A stretch of 64,000 bases of DNA from Kappaphycus alvarezii (lineage: Eukaryota > Rhodophyta > Florideophyceae > Gigartinales > Solieriaceae): NCBI GenBank assembly GCA_002205965.3, contig NADL03000740.1:372001-436000 (forward strand), read 5' to 3'. This document shows, one piece after another, positions 14,301-23,980 of this stretch. How positions within the stretch are numbered: the stretch's first letter is position 1; the number at the start of each line of letters is the position of its first letter. The position numbers and the translations under genes were made by a program. The notes beneath the pieces are model-generated. The model was not told where the DNA came from. It did no database searches and saw nothing but the letters and a program-made list of their open reading frames with translations.

Positions 14301-15270
14301 CGAGTAAAAGTGTATTGGGCCGAAAAAAATTTAAGGAATCCATCAAACTTTTATTCAGTCAATTGTTAAGAAGAAGACTAATAATTGTAAGAGCATTCAA
14401 AGGGATTTATATCGGCAAAAAATCACATAACATGCAGTTCTAAACTTAATTAGGATGTCCGAAGATTTACTCGTTACAGTTCCTTTATGAATACAGTGAA
14501 ATTATTTTGAATTCTACTCATTATTTATCCCTCACCTCGTACATAGGACACTAAAAATATTTCTCAAGGGCAAAGCATGTCTTAAGACGTGAAATAGAGA
14601 ATAATTTTACACTCAATATTGCTTGAAGATATTCAAATGGCGCCATGGAGACAAATAAGTTATCTAAATTTGAGTCTTCATGGGGTTTCTTTCTCTTTTT
14701 ACTTCTTTTTGCCTTCTATTTTCTTCCTTCCCTCTCTTTTTCTTCCAAGCTGGCTCTGTATCTATCATTATCTTTATATTTTTCTACTTGCGTTTTTATT
14801 GATGCATATATTTTATCCACCAATGTATTCCCTATGTTTCATTCCCTATGTTTCATTCCCTTCGTCCCAAAAATCTAAATACGATTGTACTTCTTTTGGA
14901 CCACATACTCAAAACCTTCTATAGGTGTTTTCATATTCGATAAAATAAATCGCAGTTCCCATTGGTGATATATTTATCCCGCAACTTACAACAGTACTGA
15001 TAGAATTTTTTAACATTTGAGATTTTTTATTCAACCGATAAAAACTCAAAACTCAATATTGTGAATTCACACTCTGAAACCAGGCAGTAAAAATATACCG
15101 TGTGTTTTCGGTAAGATCGGAAAAGTAAAGTTTGCGTCTTTGGTCATTTGCACAACTTCCCGGTAGAAAATATAAGTACAAAATGTAAAATCTTTTACCT
15201 TACCCTGAGCTTGAAGACTTTATTCAAGTTCCTTTCAATCTTTAGGAATAATCTCAGAGGGGGGGATTTA
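8321..15270. other. AT-rich desert, no genes seen
   Basis: About 7 kb of very AT-rich sequence with T-rich runs on the + strand over much of 8.6-12.5 kb. All open frames are short (up to about 100 codons) and of low complexity, rich in Phe, Leu, Ser, Ile and Asn, as expected by chance in such composition. No transposase, reverse transcriptase or RNA gene was recognised. The frames at 14619-14924 are hydrophobic only because the DNA is T- and C-rich. Confidence 0.5.
14830..14860. repeat. Tandem repeat, 14-bp unit, 2.2 copies
   Basis: The unit CCCTATGTTTCATT occurs twice in perfect tandem followed by CCC. It is a short local duplication in pyrimidine-rich DNA, with no sign of function. Confidence 0.85.
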
Positions 15271-15275
15271 AGTAT

Positions 15276-15720
15276 GTGTCCCCAACTGCTTCAACTTCAT
15301 TTTCACCTGCCTTCTCAGTAACCTTTTGTCATCAGCACTATCTACACATCCAACACCAAAGGGATTTCAATCACCTACCTTTTCATTTCTCCCGCTATTT
15401 GGCGGGTCTGTACCTCCGATTCAACTGTCTCCACCTCCGAGTAAACTTAAAATCTCAATCCCAGCAGCAAAAAAAATCAATAGTGCACTTGTTCAGAATT
15501 ACCTAGACCCTAGGATTGATGATGTACTAAACCTCGTTGAGCTTGAACCTTACGGTAGCAATCATTGAAAGAAGGCTGCGTACTAATTTGCGTCATGAAT
15601 AAAGCTAATCTAGAACATAAAGCGAGACGCTTATTCGCTTCGCAACAAGTCTAAAGTTTTTGCAAGATCAAAAAAACCACTGGTGAATTTTGGTAACCAC
15701 AAAAATTTTGAATTGTAGAG
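15276..15720 (+). pseudogene. Second DUF6818-like domain protein, broken
   Basis: Two overlapping open frames (15276-15506 and 15326-15568). The second begins with a Pro/Ser-rich stretch and runs into KKINSALVQNYLDPRIDDVLNL and then VELEPYGSNH. The same frame continues through several stops as KKAAY..., then RDAYSLRNKSKVFARSKKP, which is the second half of the DUF6818 pattern (RD..SLR.K...FA..KKP). Where family members have Trp after the NH, this copy has TGA, and another TGA follows further on. Both look like TGG-to-TGA changes. So the domain was once whole and has decayed mainly by G-to-A (or C-to-T on the other strand) transitions. It differs clearly in sequence from the copy at 6085-6603, so the two are not a recent duplication. 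Confidence 0.6.
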
Positions 15721-16234
15721 CATATTGTTAGGCGTGTCTTACAGGGGGTACAAGCTGTTGTAGCAAGCGGTTTGAGTAAAGTTGATCAAGTCTATGAATC
15801 TTAAGAGAGTGAATTGATTTTTACTGCCTTTTCAGCGTTCAATGTACTGTAATGTTGCTCTCAAAAATTCTCTCAGTACTTCTGTTCTAGACTCCTGTAA
15901 TTACCTCTTGTTTGTATGATACTAATGACATCCTCACGAGAAAGCAACGAACCTACCGTGGTGTTCAGTTGCCATAAGCAATGAAGTCAGATGAGACATA
16001 AATAGATTACGAAATGCAACAAAAATCAATGCATAGCTCGTTACAATCAGTTCAATCCCCCTCTCTTAAAGAGCCTAACCCAATATTTGCCATGTCTCTA
16101 ACAGCTAACGGGTTGGCGATGATTACACACTTGAACTTGCACCACAAAATGCACTCGCCAAAACGTTAAAGATGCTTGCAATAGTAGCGAATTGGTACTT
16201 TTCATGTTCAGTAAAGTCAGGAAGTCTGTAAACG
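15721..16234. other. Unassigned spacer
   Basis: No supported feature. The first 100 bases may hold the decayed tail of the DUF6818-like gene. The remainder is closed in all frames. Confidence 0.4.
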
Positions 16235-16245
16235 TTATTTGTAAG

Positions 16246-16430
16246 AGAGAGAGAAAACGTTTGGGTGTTTTACTGTTGGAAGATATTTCCGACCTATCCC
16301 ATGGTTTTCCAGACAACCGCAATCGACTCAAAAAGGGTATAACTACAGCGTAATGGGGAAGGAACTACGCTTCCTAAAATGCTACCTTCAGGCCAGCCAT
16401 CAAGCAGGCCGCATTGGACATGACGGCTGC
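16246..16430 (-). mobile_element. LINE 3'-end fragment (copy a), 5'-truncated, with 11-bp TSD
   Basis: Sense is the minus strand. It carries the last few codons of the LINE C-terminal domain (reading AVMSNAACLMAGLK, then a stop), a 3' untranslated region with CGATTGCGGTTGTCTGG, and ends in the family tail AGTAAAACACCCAAACG. The element is bounded by perfect 11-bp direct repeats TTATTTGTAAG at 16235-16245 and 16431-16441, the mark of target-primed insertion. Only the last 185 bp of the parent were copied. Next to the left TSD the tail passes into a short GA run instead of the usual TTTCCCC. Copy b is inserted in its right TSD. Confidence 0.8.
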
Positions 16431-16445
16431 TTATTTGTAAGCGAC

Positions 16446-16515
16446 TGTGGTTGTCCGGAATACCATGGATAGATCGTATGTATATTCCAAGAGTAAAACA
16501 CCCGAACCTTTCCCC
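16446..16515 (+). mobile_element. LINE 3'-tail fragment (copy b), 70 bp, with 12-bp TSD
   Basis: Only the 3' untranslated tail of the LINE is present, from TGTGGTTGTCCGG to CACCCGAACCTTTCCCC. Perfect 12-bp direct repeats TTTGTAAGCGAC flank it at 16434-16445 and 16516-16527. The left TSD overlaps the right TSD of copy a, so copy b landed in the duplicated target of copy a, in the opposite orientation. The two tails form an inverted repeat able to fold into a hairpin. Confidence 0.82.
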
Positions 16516-16527
16516 TTTGTAAGCGAC

Positions 16528-17240
16528 CTACTTGAAGGTATTGCGACCAGTCTTTATTTTTGTGATATTTTACACATTGTACCTGAAAAAATACAGAGAA
16601 GTCCAGAACGTACGTCCTCTGACTATTTTGAGCTTGTAGGGTTTTAATATTGATTTTTTCTTTGAAGAGAGGAGGGCTCTGTTGAAACGTTCGTGGCAAA
16701 TCATTCAAATATAATGACGGTATTCCCTTTTCCCGAGCCCATTCATCTTTTAAATAAAGAATGAGCCCAATGCAGGAAAAATTATAGTATATAGTCCAGC
16801 TGGATCTAGATGGAGACCAGGCAGTTGGTGCGCAAGGACGAATTCGCAATTTCTCTTCATCCATTTTACGGAATGTGATTTGCCTGACAAGTGCCATAAT
16901 ACATTGTCAATGGTGTCCACATTTTTCCGTCCGCACTTATCATTGGTACTGCCGTTGAATATTAAGCATTTCTGTGAAAATTACGTTCCCCTGCATAAAT
17001 TCAACCTATGGCTTCATAGGAATTTTTGCGCAGCGGTGATACATCGTTATATTCAGTACCCAGGTATCGTCCAAATTCAACAACTGGCTTGGTATGATAT
17101 CCTTGAACTCTTCAAAATTTTAAGAGTCCTGTTAAGTGGTTGTCTATGGTTTTGGAAGGCGTATAATTCGCTCCTAATTGTTTCAATTTGTCTTTTTTGC
17201 ATATTTTCACATGAAGATAACTTTACAGAAAACTCTTGAG
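16528..17240 (-). other. Unassigned coding-like stretch on the minus strand
   Basis: The minus strand is unusually open from about 16897 down to 16528 (residues such as KMDEEKLRIRPCAPTAW and KDEWAREKGIPSLYLND), and an adjoining frame upstream reads DIIPSQLLNLDDTWVLNITM. The composition is protein-like rather than random for this AT content, but I recognise no family. The 165-codon frame that covers it continues into the antisense of LINE copies b and a, which cannot be part of the same original gene. A competing open frame of 119 codons lies on the + strand (16880-17239), so strand assignment is uncertain. Confidence 0.3.
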
Positions 17241-17487
17241 AAATCTTTTTCTGGGACGGCTATGTGAAACTTCCATCTTGCTTTGGCTAGCTATAGAGAG
17301 CTTTGGTACAAAAATCCTGCATACGTGTTCTGATTTCTTCTATAGGAGGCGGATAAAAATATGAACAAACCACACAATTGCCCCTGCAGTAGCACTTTCC
17401 TCCTCTCGGAGGAGGGCGCTTGGTATTCCACCCATTCCAACAGGACTTCGCTGATCTGAAGTGTCAAACGTTGATTCAGTATAAAGG

Positions 17488-17974
17488 CTTGATCCTTTTG
17501 CGAAGTTCCGCCCCCATTACTGTGTCGGCACACCTTTTTATCGCGACCTCCACCCGAGGTAGGCTTGTGCCTGTGCCGATCTCAACTCTTGGAGGTTGGT
17601 ACCCGAATACATGTGCAGTGCTAAATGACGTGGCAAGGAATGTGGCCGTGAGGGCAATGGAGACGTACGGAAAGGTTCGGGAGGTTTTGATGCAAAGGCA
17701 CGCCGCAACAGCCGTCATGTCAAATGCGGCCTACTTGATGGCTGGCCTGAAGGCGGCCTTTTAGGGAGCGTAGTTCCTCCCCTTTTAGTCTGTCAGCACA
17801 CCTTTTTGAGTCGATTGTGGTTGTCTGGAAAACTTTAGGATAGATCAAATATATCTTCCAAAAGTAAAGACACCCAAAACTTTCCACCTTTTTGAGTCGA
17901 TTGTGGTTGTCTGAAAAACTGTAGGATGGATTGAATGTAACTTCTAAGAGGAAAAACATCAAAATCTTTCCCGC
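17488..17974 (+). mobile_element. LINE 3'-end fragment (copy c) with C-terminal domain and doubled tail
   Basis: Sense is the + strand. It starts with a short piece identical in type to the family's 3' untranslated region (GCCCCCATTACTGTGTCGGC is the usual form). It then enters the LINE C-terminal domain: VPISTLGGWYPN, DVARNVAVRAMETYG, MQRHAATAVMSN, ending at a stop near 17764. This TLGGW...QR...NA pattern is the one that follows the reverse transcriptase in many LINE polyproteins. Two tandem copies of the roughly 83-bp tail follow (17806-17887, 17888-17971), both ending in the CACCCAAA/CTTTCC motif. Direct repeats GTATAAAGG flank the whole at 17479-17487 and 17975-17983, so the doubled tail came in as one insertion. 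The reverse transcriptase core is absent. Confidence 0.75.
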
Positions 17975-17982
17975 GTATAAAG

Positions 17983-18473
17983 GAAATCGATTTGGTTCTT
18001 TAATATTTGAAAGGTGCGGGTCGGCTATCCCCCGGTGTATGCTAAACGTGCTCAGGATAATAGTTAGTGTCACTCGTGCCCTAAAGGGCTGGCTCAAAGC
18101 CTGTCAGCAGGCATGATGCATTTGACATCACTGCTGCTGCCGCATGCCTCTGGGTTAAAACCGCTCGAACCGTCCCGTATGTCTCTATTGCCCTAACAGC
18201 CACGTTCCGCGCCACGTCGGTAACACTGCGTAGGCGTCTGGGTTCTAGCCCCCGAGGGTGGATATAGGGGAGGGTCTGAGTCTGCTTCGCGCGGAGGTCG
18301 CGATAAAAGATTCATGTCTTCTATACTTTGCAGCCTTTGCCGCGTTGAGGGATGTGAGCGGGTTGAAGGTGCGCTCTCTCTTGTTGGATGGCGCGAGTGG
18401 GTTGACAAATGCGACATCGAAGAAATCCGTGCCTCCAGTGCTTCCCATTGCCCTTATGTCCAGCCTTGTGCGA
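17983..18473 (-). mobile_element. LINE 3'-end fragment (copy e), longest C-terminal domain
   Basis: Sense is the minus strand. It has the longest surviving coding part: RLDIRAMGSTGGTDFFDVAF, then VNPLAPSNK, KAAKYRRHESF and SPISTLGG. A TAG stands where the family has Trp. After a frameshift near 18200 it continues as DVARNVAVRAIETYG, then TQRHAAAAVMSN. The FDV..VNPL..PS, K..KY and ISTLGGW landmarks identify the region after the reverse transcriptase of a LINE. The 3' untranslated region differs from copies a-d but ends in CTTTCAAATATTAAAGAACC and GATTTCC, the same tail type as repeat R3. Possible 7-bp TSD TATAAAG lies at 17976-17982 and 18474-18480. The right TSD of copy c overlaps its 3' target repeat. 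Confidence 0.68.
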
Positions 18474-18687
18474 TATAAAGTAGATGGCGCCAAAAACATG
18501 TCCGATTGCCCGCGAGAGTGACTATCTAATTTTTGATTTTGAGCACGTTTTTACGACAAATTCCCTTCACAGCAGGTTGAAGTCGATAGTAAAAATGTAA
18601 ACAACTTCAATAAACAAGGAACATGCTCTCATCGCGTTTGCAGTAAACAATTATGGTGATAACTTTTACTGAATGTGTTTCTAAAGC

Positions 18688-18740
18688 GGGGGAATGTTTG
18701 GGTTAGTTTACTGCGAGTGGAACATAGGGTGAAATTCCCA
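18688..18740 (-). repeat. R4-type dispersed repeat, 3' tail
   Basis: On the minus strand it reads CACTCGCAGTAAACTAACCC followed by AAACATTCCCCC. The same word (CTCGCAGTAAACTAACCCC or close) recurs at 40995-41020 and 45253-45290. The end resembles the LINE tail (AGTAAA.yA.CCCAAAC.TTCCCC). The 5' limit of the unit is not resolved. Confidence 0.5.
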
Positions 18741-18795
18741 TTTGCCTGTGCAGTGTAGCGGCGGCGGAGAAAACGTACACTGACAGAACTGCCTG

Positions 18796-18937
18796 TTGGC
18801 CGGCCTCCAGCCAATTTTCTAGTGTTTTGACGGCTTCCCGCCAATCCTATACATTGTAAGCCTTTACCCACATCACTACATCCCTTAGGGAACAGCTGAC
18901 CATATTTTTCATGGATTAAAAACACCCCAAATTTCCC
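18796..18937 (+). repeat. R2 dispersed repeat, copy 1
   Basis: About 140 bp starting GGCCGGCCTCCAGCCAATTT, containing TTTTGACGGCTTCCCGCCAA and ACATCCCTTAGGGAACAGC, and ending ATTAAAAACACCCCAAATTT CCC. Two more copies are at 20035-20132 (5'-truncated) and 40288-40429. The body is unrelated to the LINE, but the last roughly 35 bases (CATATTTTTCATGGATTAAA then the CACCCCAAATTTCCC end) match the LINE and R3 tails. This suggests a SINE-like unit that borrows the LINE tail, or another LINE subfamily's 3' end. Confidence 0.75.
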
Positions 18938-20027
18938 TTGACAAAAGAAAAGTTGAAAGTGAAAAGCCACGGAAATCGTCCCAAATAGAAACAAGCCAGC
19001 GTTGTCTCTTTTGAAGTGCTTGAGAGCTGCGTCGGTTCTATTCTCGAAGATGCGCTCTTTGGGTTTAATTCCAGTACATCTCCGTCGACACAGGCTGGAT
19101 ATATTGGTACAGTTTCTTTACACGCAGTAAAACTTCTGGTGCCCAGGAGGGCGGTGATAGCCAAAGCCCAGGGTACGCTCTAATTAATCTTACAAAGACT
19201 GCCCTCAGCGAGCAGTAGGCAATGAATCTACAGGGTATTCTCACAAGACTGCAGTTACCTCAAAATATCGAACTTTCGCAGAGTTTCAAAGTTTCGCGGG
19301 CAAAGAGACGTCGTCAGGCAAGTCGGAAAAGCCTTTATCTGATGATACCAAAAGTGTTCAACAGAGTTGATGCTTTCATTTATCGGATTCTCGATAACGA
19401 AAGGCCCTTTAGTATACCTCCCTCAAGCTTTGTAATGATGGCCGAAATGGGCAAAACCTGATCTAGAGACACTCTCTTGTCTCAATGATTTTAGTGGATG
19501 TTTCCTGTTATCCTTTACAAGCTGTCATCCTGCTTTTAAAGTGGGCATTAAAAATAAATAACATCTATTTCTACAGTGCCAAAGCGCATAAAAGCAAGTG
19601 GGTTTCCTATTGAAAGGAGGGCAAGCACATTGCTGTTCTTTTGATAAGCATGTAATAATGTAAGTGTATTCAACCATAGCATTTCCAATGCCATGTGACT
19701 TCCACAAGTGATTTCAGGGCTGCCGCAAGTTAGGCAAAAGGGCAAATCTCCATGTAAAATGATAATTCTGTATTCCATCGACACAAGAAATCAGCAATCA
19801 CACGGAAATAACTACGATGGACACCTGTATAAATTTTCCTTATGAGAGATGAGGAACGTGTACTGTAACATGCCATATGAGCCTGTATACAGTACCGTAA
19901 AACAGGTATTCCATTAATCGAATGTACTGTAAGCCTTAACTTACTCTCTGACGGGTCTCTCCGATAGTAGCTGTCATTGTCATTCCACGTGCGTAAATAC
20001 AAATACCGTATTGTGCACTACAGTACT
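18938..20027. other. Unassigned spacer between repeats
   Basis: No supported gene. Frames such as 19222-19461 (+, 79 codons, Arg/Lys/Ser-rich) and 18916-19164 (-) are short and unrecognised. The last 200 bases carry several TACTGTA/TACAGTA words, the start of the region enriched in that palindrome. Confidence 0.35.
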
Positions 20028-20034
20028 GTACTGT

Positions 20035-20132
20035 TCCGCCAACCCTTTATATTGTAAGCCTTTACCATCACGACATCCCTTAGGGAACAGCTGACCATAT
20101 TTTCATGCATTAAAAATACCCCAAATTTCCCC
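20035..20132 (+). repeat. R2 dispersed repeat, copy 2, 5'-truncated
   Basis: Begins inside the R2 unit at CCGCCAACCC and runs to the common end ATACCCCAAATTTCCCC. It is flanked by GTACTGT at 20028-20034 and 20133-20139, a probable 7-bp TSD. The same word is common in this part of the window, so the TSD is less certain than those of the LINE copies. Loss of the 5' half with an intact 3' end is what reverse-transcribed insertions do. Confidence 0.7.
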
Positions 20133-20139
20133 GTACTGT

Positions 20140-22600
20140 ATTGTACTGTACAGTGAAGTATATCTCGAGAACCTTGGAAGGTAAAAATTTTATCTCTTTC
20201 GCGAAGACAAATCTCTGCCTTCCGAGACAAAAAAATATAGCTACACTAGCCTTTTTTTCTTGTATTCAACAAGTTACTAAAGCGTTGACCAAGGAGACTA
20301 AAAAAGGCTTTAATGTTACATTTACAAATACAAACATATTTTTTGTACGAGTATCTTGAGACGTCCCCATGTGCGAAACATTTTTTAGCACACAACTGTG
20401 CTCCTACTCGAAACATCCTTGAGGAAACCCGGATACAATCGAGGAAGCGGTTAAAAATTTTTGAAGTGATAGTTCAAATTTACTTTCATTTCTAATCATG
20501 TGTGAATAGTGATAAGGATGTCCCTAGCTGGTTTCAGGGAGTTGTCTCTCAGTATTATCTTGTGTGGGTAAATATGGGTTTATCTTATTGCCAGCAGAGC
20601 AAGGACTTCATTCCTGCATATAACGTTGGCTCGCACTGACTCCGAAGAGTCCACAGAGAGAATCCTCTGAAAAGCGCCTGCAGATATTGCTAAAATTTTC
20701 ACTCCGAGGGTTTTCACGAGCTATTGGAAAATCGCTTTTACCTGTCATTGTGAATAGTACCTGCTCGGCTTTTTTTCAACCGAGAAGGCTCTGAACATTT
20801 TACTTGCAACTCTATAGTGGCCTGACTGTGGCTAGTAGAGCGGAAAAAATCATGGGGCAGGCAAAGGCCGCTTTAGTCCTGAAGATATAGCTTTTGCTTA
20901 GACACTGCGTGGGCATTGTTCTACCGGGGTGGAATTTCTTTCTCGCGATATTGAGAATAGAAGGGAGAGCTGATGCAACGAAGTCTTTGCGCCCTTAGTG
21001 CAAGTTTTCAACTGCTGAGTCAGGACAGCAGGTCATTTGGGACACAGCACCTGCAGGACGCTGTTATTGTGGGATGCGGCAAATACACCAACGTTTTATG
21101 TACCGTACCTCCAATAAATTACTGAAATGCTACATCTCTTGGAAGCAACAGCAGCACATGCAGTAATGCCTATGGTGCCATATTTTGGCGAGATCAAATT
21201 CCAAAATGCATTGTTTCGCATTGGGAGCCGCTCTGTATCAGACTGGCACAATGCGGTTCTTAATAAAAGGAAGATACTAATTTGTCTGAGAAACTTCGAA
21301 TTGAGAGACAATCATGTCTGGAGTGGTCCGACTGGCTTCGACAATGCCCCAGCGTTGCTCTCAGCTGTTTACCAAAAATATCTTTCCGGTTAGATCGACG
21401 GGTCAAAATGGCATTTTGAGATGCAGTACTCACGATCTACTGTGCTGAACATCTCCGTAACCTCTGGGCATTATGGAATTGCTGATTATTTTGCAACATG
21501 AACTAAAGCACGACAAATTAATTCCATGCTTATGTTATTCCACGAGTTGGCAAAGCATTGCTTCGGACGATGCCAAAACCACTGACCTTTGTTTCGCGCC
21601 AAACTATGCATCGCCAGCCTGCGCAAATACTAGCGATTGGCTTGCGCCATCTAACCTTCAGATAGTCGAGTGTCAACCGCTTCTTTTGCTTGCATGCAAT
21701 CTCAAGGCAAAAGCTGCTTACAGTTCTTTCAAGTGTAAACTTGTAACCTCTCGTATTTTTGAACTGCACTAGGTGAATCATATTTTGAAAGAAAAACAGA
21801 TATCCCATACCGATAGCCTGTTAACGGTACTTGTCGATATATCGATATGGTACTACAGCACTGTCCAGAATTCAAGAAAGGTATGATTGTAGCCACCTTC
21901 AACCGATCATTTTATTAGAAAAATCAGTGTTAGCTCGGAAAACAGCAGTGGTGTAATTTTGTCATTGCAGTTTTGAAAGATCAATCGAGAGCCGTCAAAT
22001 CTCATTTTCAAACACTACACTGGAACAATTAAATCACCTCCACTACTCTTGTGCATACTGTACGTGTATAAATGCGAGAGCTAATCTGCAATTGTTAATA
22101 ACTCACAAACGTGAGACTCGATTGCAAAAGACCAGGAAATATCCAATAATACCAAGCAGTTAAAATACCTGAATATGAGACTTAACTAGCTAGCAATTTC
22201 CTTCGGAGGTACCTAAAGTAGCACTTGAAAGTTTAGCACAAGCTACAGTGCGTATGCAGTAGTCCTTCGAATAAAATTGCCATCGCCGACTTTTACTTAC
22301 CAACCTGTTCACTGACGTATCCGATTGCACAGTTATGAACCGGGAATTCTACGTCGGCGTGCAGTGGGGCAAGAGAAAGCCTAGCTCTTCCAATCGATTT
22401 CTGGAGAACGCAACATTGAACTTCGCAAGAAAAGTTAATCCTTTATACGCTTTTTTATTCGGAATTTTAGTAACTGAGCCGCAGGTACTAAAATTTTCAA
22501 TATTTGGAGATTTTGTGCTTTCAATCTCAGTACAACATAGGGCCAGAAGTTACGACTTGCTCGCAAAGCATTATTCCTTATTTACATTGAGGCAGACGTG
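20140..22600. other. Unassigned DNA with a few protein-like frames
   Basis: Open frames at 21127-21393 (+, 88 codons, ending VYQKYLSG), 21473-21772 (+, 99 codons) and 22335-22622 (+, 95 codons) are longer than neighbouring noise and of mixed composition, but none shows a motif I recognise and none connects to the next. Local GC content is moderate, unlike the AT deserts, so remnants of genes or elements are likely. Identification from the sequence alone is not possible. Confidence 0.35.
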
Positions 22601-22633
22601 TAACACAAAAACGCAATCTTAACACAAACCTGT

Positions 22634-23980
22634 GTGTCTCTATCAAAGAACAAAAGCAGTACAACCACCGCACGGGTCATGCCCCTCAAACGAGACCTGA
22701 ACAATAGTGGCCATTTGTCACTGCCCCAGAAGGCTTTTCACATTGTTCAAATAAACGTTCAACCGACCCATTCCATGTTTTACACCTATGAAAATAAATA
22801 CAGCAACAGTAATATCTTAGTTCTCCAGCCTTTACTATAGTCGAAGATGGTAACAAACCCAAATTCGCCTTTACAGCATTCGAAATGACAGACGAGTAAA
22901 AATTATTCCTAAAACTGGCTTAAAATCACGCACTGTTTTACAATGTTAAGACCATTTTCCTTTAATGTGGTGTAGAAAAGGGTTTCTTGATGCAGTGCAG
23001 AACTGTACTGTTGTTGGATGGTTGGCGTAGAATATGCAAACGGGAATACAGGATCGGGATTGCGAAACAAGTTTATCTGAATTGGCACAGAAGCCGAATG
23101 ACACGTACGCATTAAGCATTCCACAGCAGCAAAACATCCCGCAAGTCACCGCTGAATCGAGGCAGAAAGTTAACTCAGAGGCAAAGCAGAATATGGACAC
23201 GGACTAGGAATTGGACATGATGAATGCAGCAACAAATGCAAGCGGACTAGGGCACAAATGTTAGAAGTGGAAAAGACGATTAATGCATACTGGGTATGAG
23301 CAGCAATAGGGACATGCAAAGCACAGAACGGACATGGCATATGAACATAGCACTCATGTGAGAGAGCAAGCAAAGCTATAGCGCGGAGCAAACATTGGAC
23401 ACAGGCAAATAATCAATGCAAACGCAACACAGCGCAAGACGAGCATGTCCAATGCAGCAACGTTAGAGGTCCTAACGGTACGGACACTGAGCAACCAAAT
23501 GCAACAAGCATAGAGCATAGGATAGCGAGACGTAGCGAGGAGCACCGCATTACAAGTGGCAAATAAAGGATAGAATAGCGGCTGATTGAAGCAAAAGCGG
23601 AAGCAGCACGCCGGTATCTGGTGCCGAATCTACTGGCCCCTGTGACTGCCGACGCGACTCAACCCTCAAGCCAGCCCCAGTAGGTGCACGCAATCCCCTT
23701 ATTGCTTTACAGTTCGCCGATCATTCAACAAGTGTACAGTATACAAACCCCCGTGCCCCGACTACAGGAACCACGGGGAAATGGACTTTCCTGGACCACC
23801 TAGCGATACCACTGAGGCTCATAGTGGAAAGCAAAGTCTCTAAGATAACGACTGGAACAAGTGCGGCCCAGGGTGATAAAAGTTTACTGCAGTTGAAATA
23901 AAAATGACAGGGTTCGCCGCAGTAATTCCGATATGGTGCTACCATAGGAGAACATCGTCGCTCCCCACCCCGTGTTCATG
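22634..23980. other. Low-complexity, possibly coding remnant rich in Gln/Asn/Ala/Lys codons
   Basis: The stretch 23160-23640 is purine-rich on the + strand and full of degenerate repeats of words such as AATGCAA, GACATG and GCATAG. One + frame reads as a Gln/Asn/Lys/His/Met-rich polypeptide in which many positions between polar residues are TAG. A neighbouring frame gives IEAKAEAARRYLVPNLLAP at 23585-23640. It could be a decayed low-complexity protein whose CAG codons became TAG, or an imperfect minisatellite. Nothing identifies a family. The minus-strand frames here (60-84 codons, Cys/Ala/Leu-rich) look like shadows of the same repeats. Confidence 0.35.

Noticed and set aside
14619-14924. 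Hydrophobic frames of 77-101 codons as a small membrane protein
   Set aside because: Both frames are hydrophobic because the DNA is a T/C-rich run. They overlap in different frames, with no conserved features.
16400-16897. 165-codon open frame, among the longest in the region
   Set aside because: It runs through the antisense of LINE copy b and into copy a, which are later insertions with their own TSDs. The fusion is accidental; only the upstream part (16528-16897) is kept as an unassigned stretch.
17476-17718. 80-codon open frame on the minus strand (TAAAACLWVK-like words recurring in several places)
   Set aside because: It is the antisense of the LINE C-terminal domain. The + frame in copies c and g and the minus frame in copy e keep the TLGGW...QRH...NA family pattern, so the other strand is a shadow.
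23160-23640. A nuclear code reading TAG as Gln
   Set aside because: In LINE copy e TAG replaces a Trp codon, and TAA, TGA and TAG all occur inside other broken frames. Ordinary decay explains the pattern.
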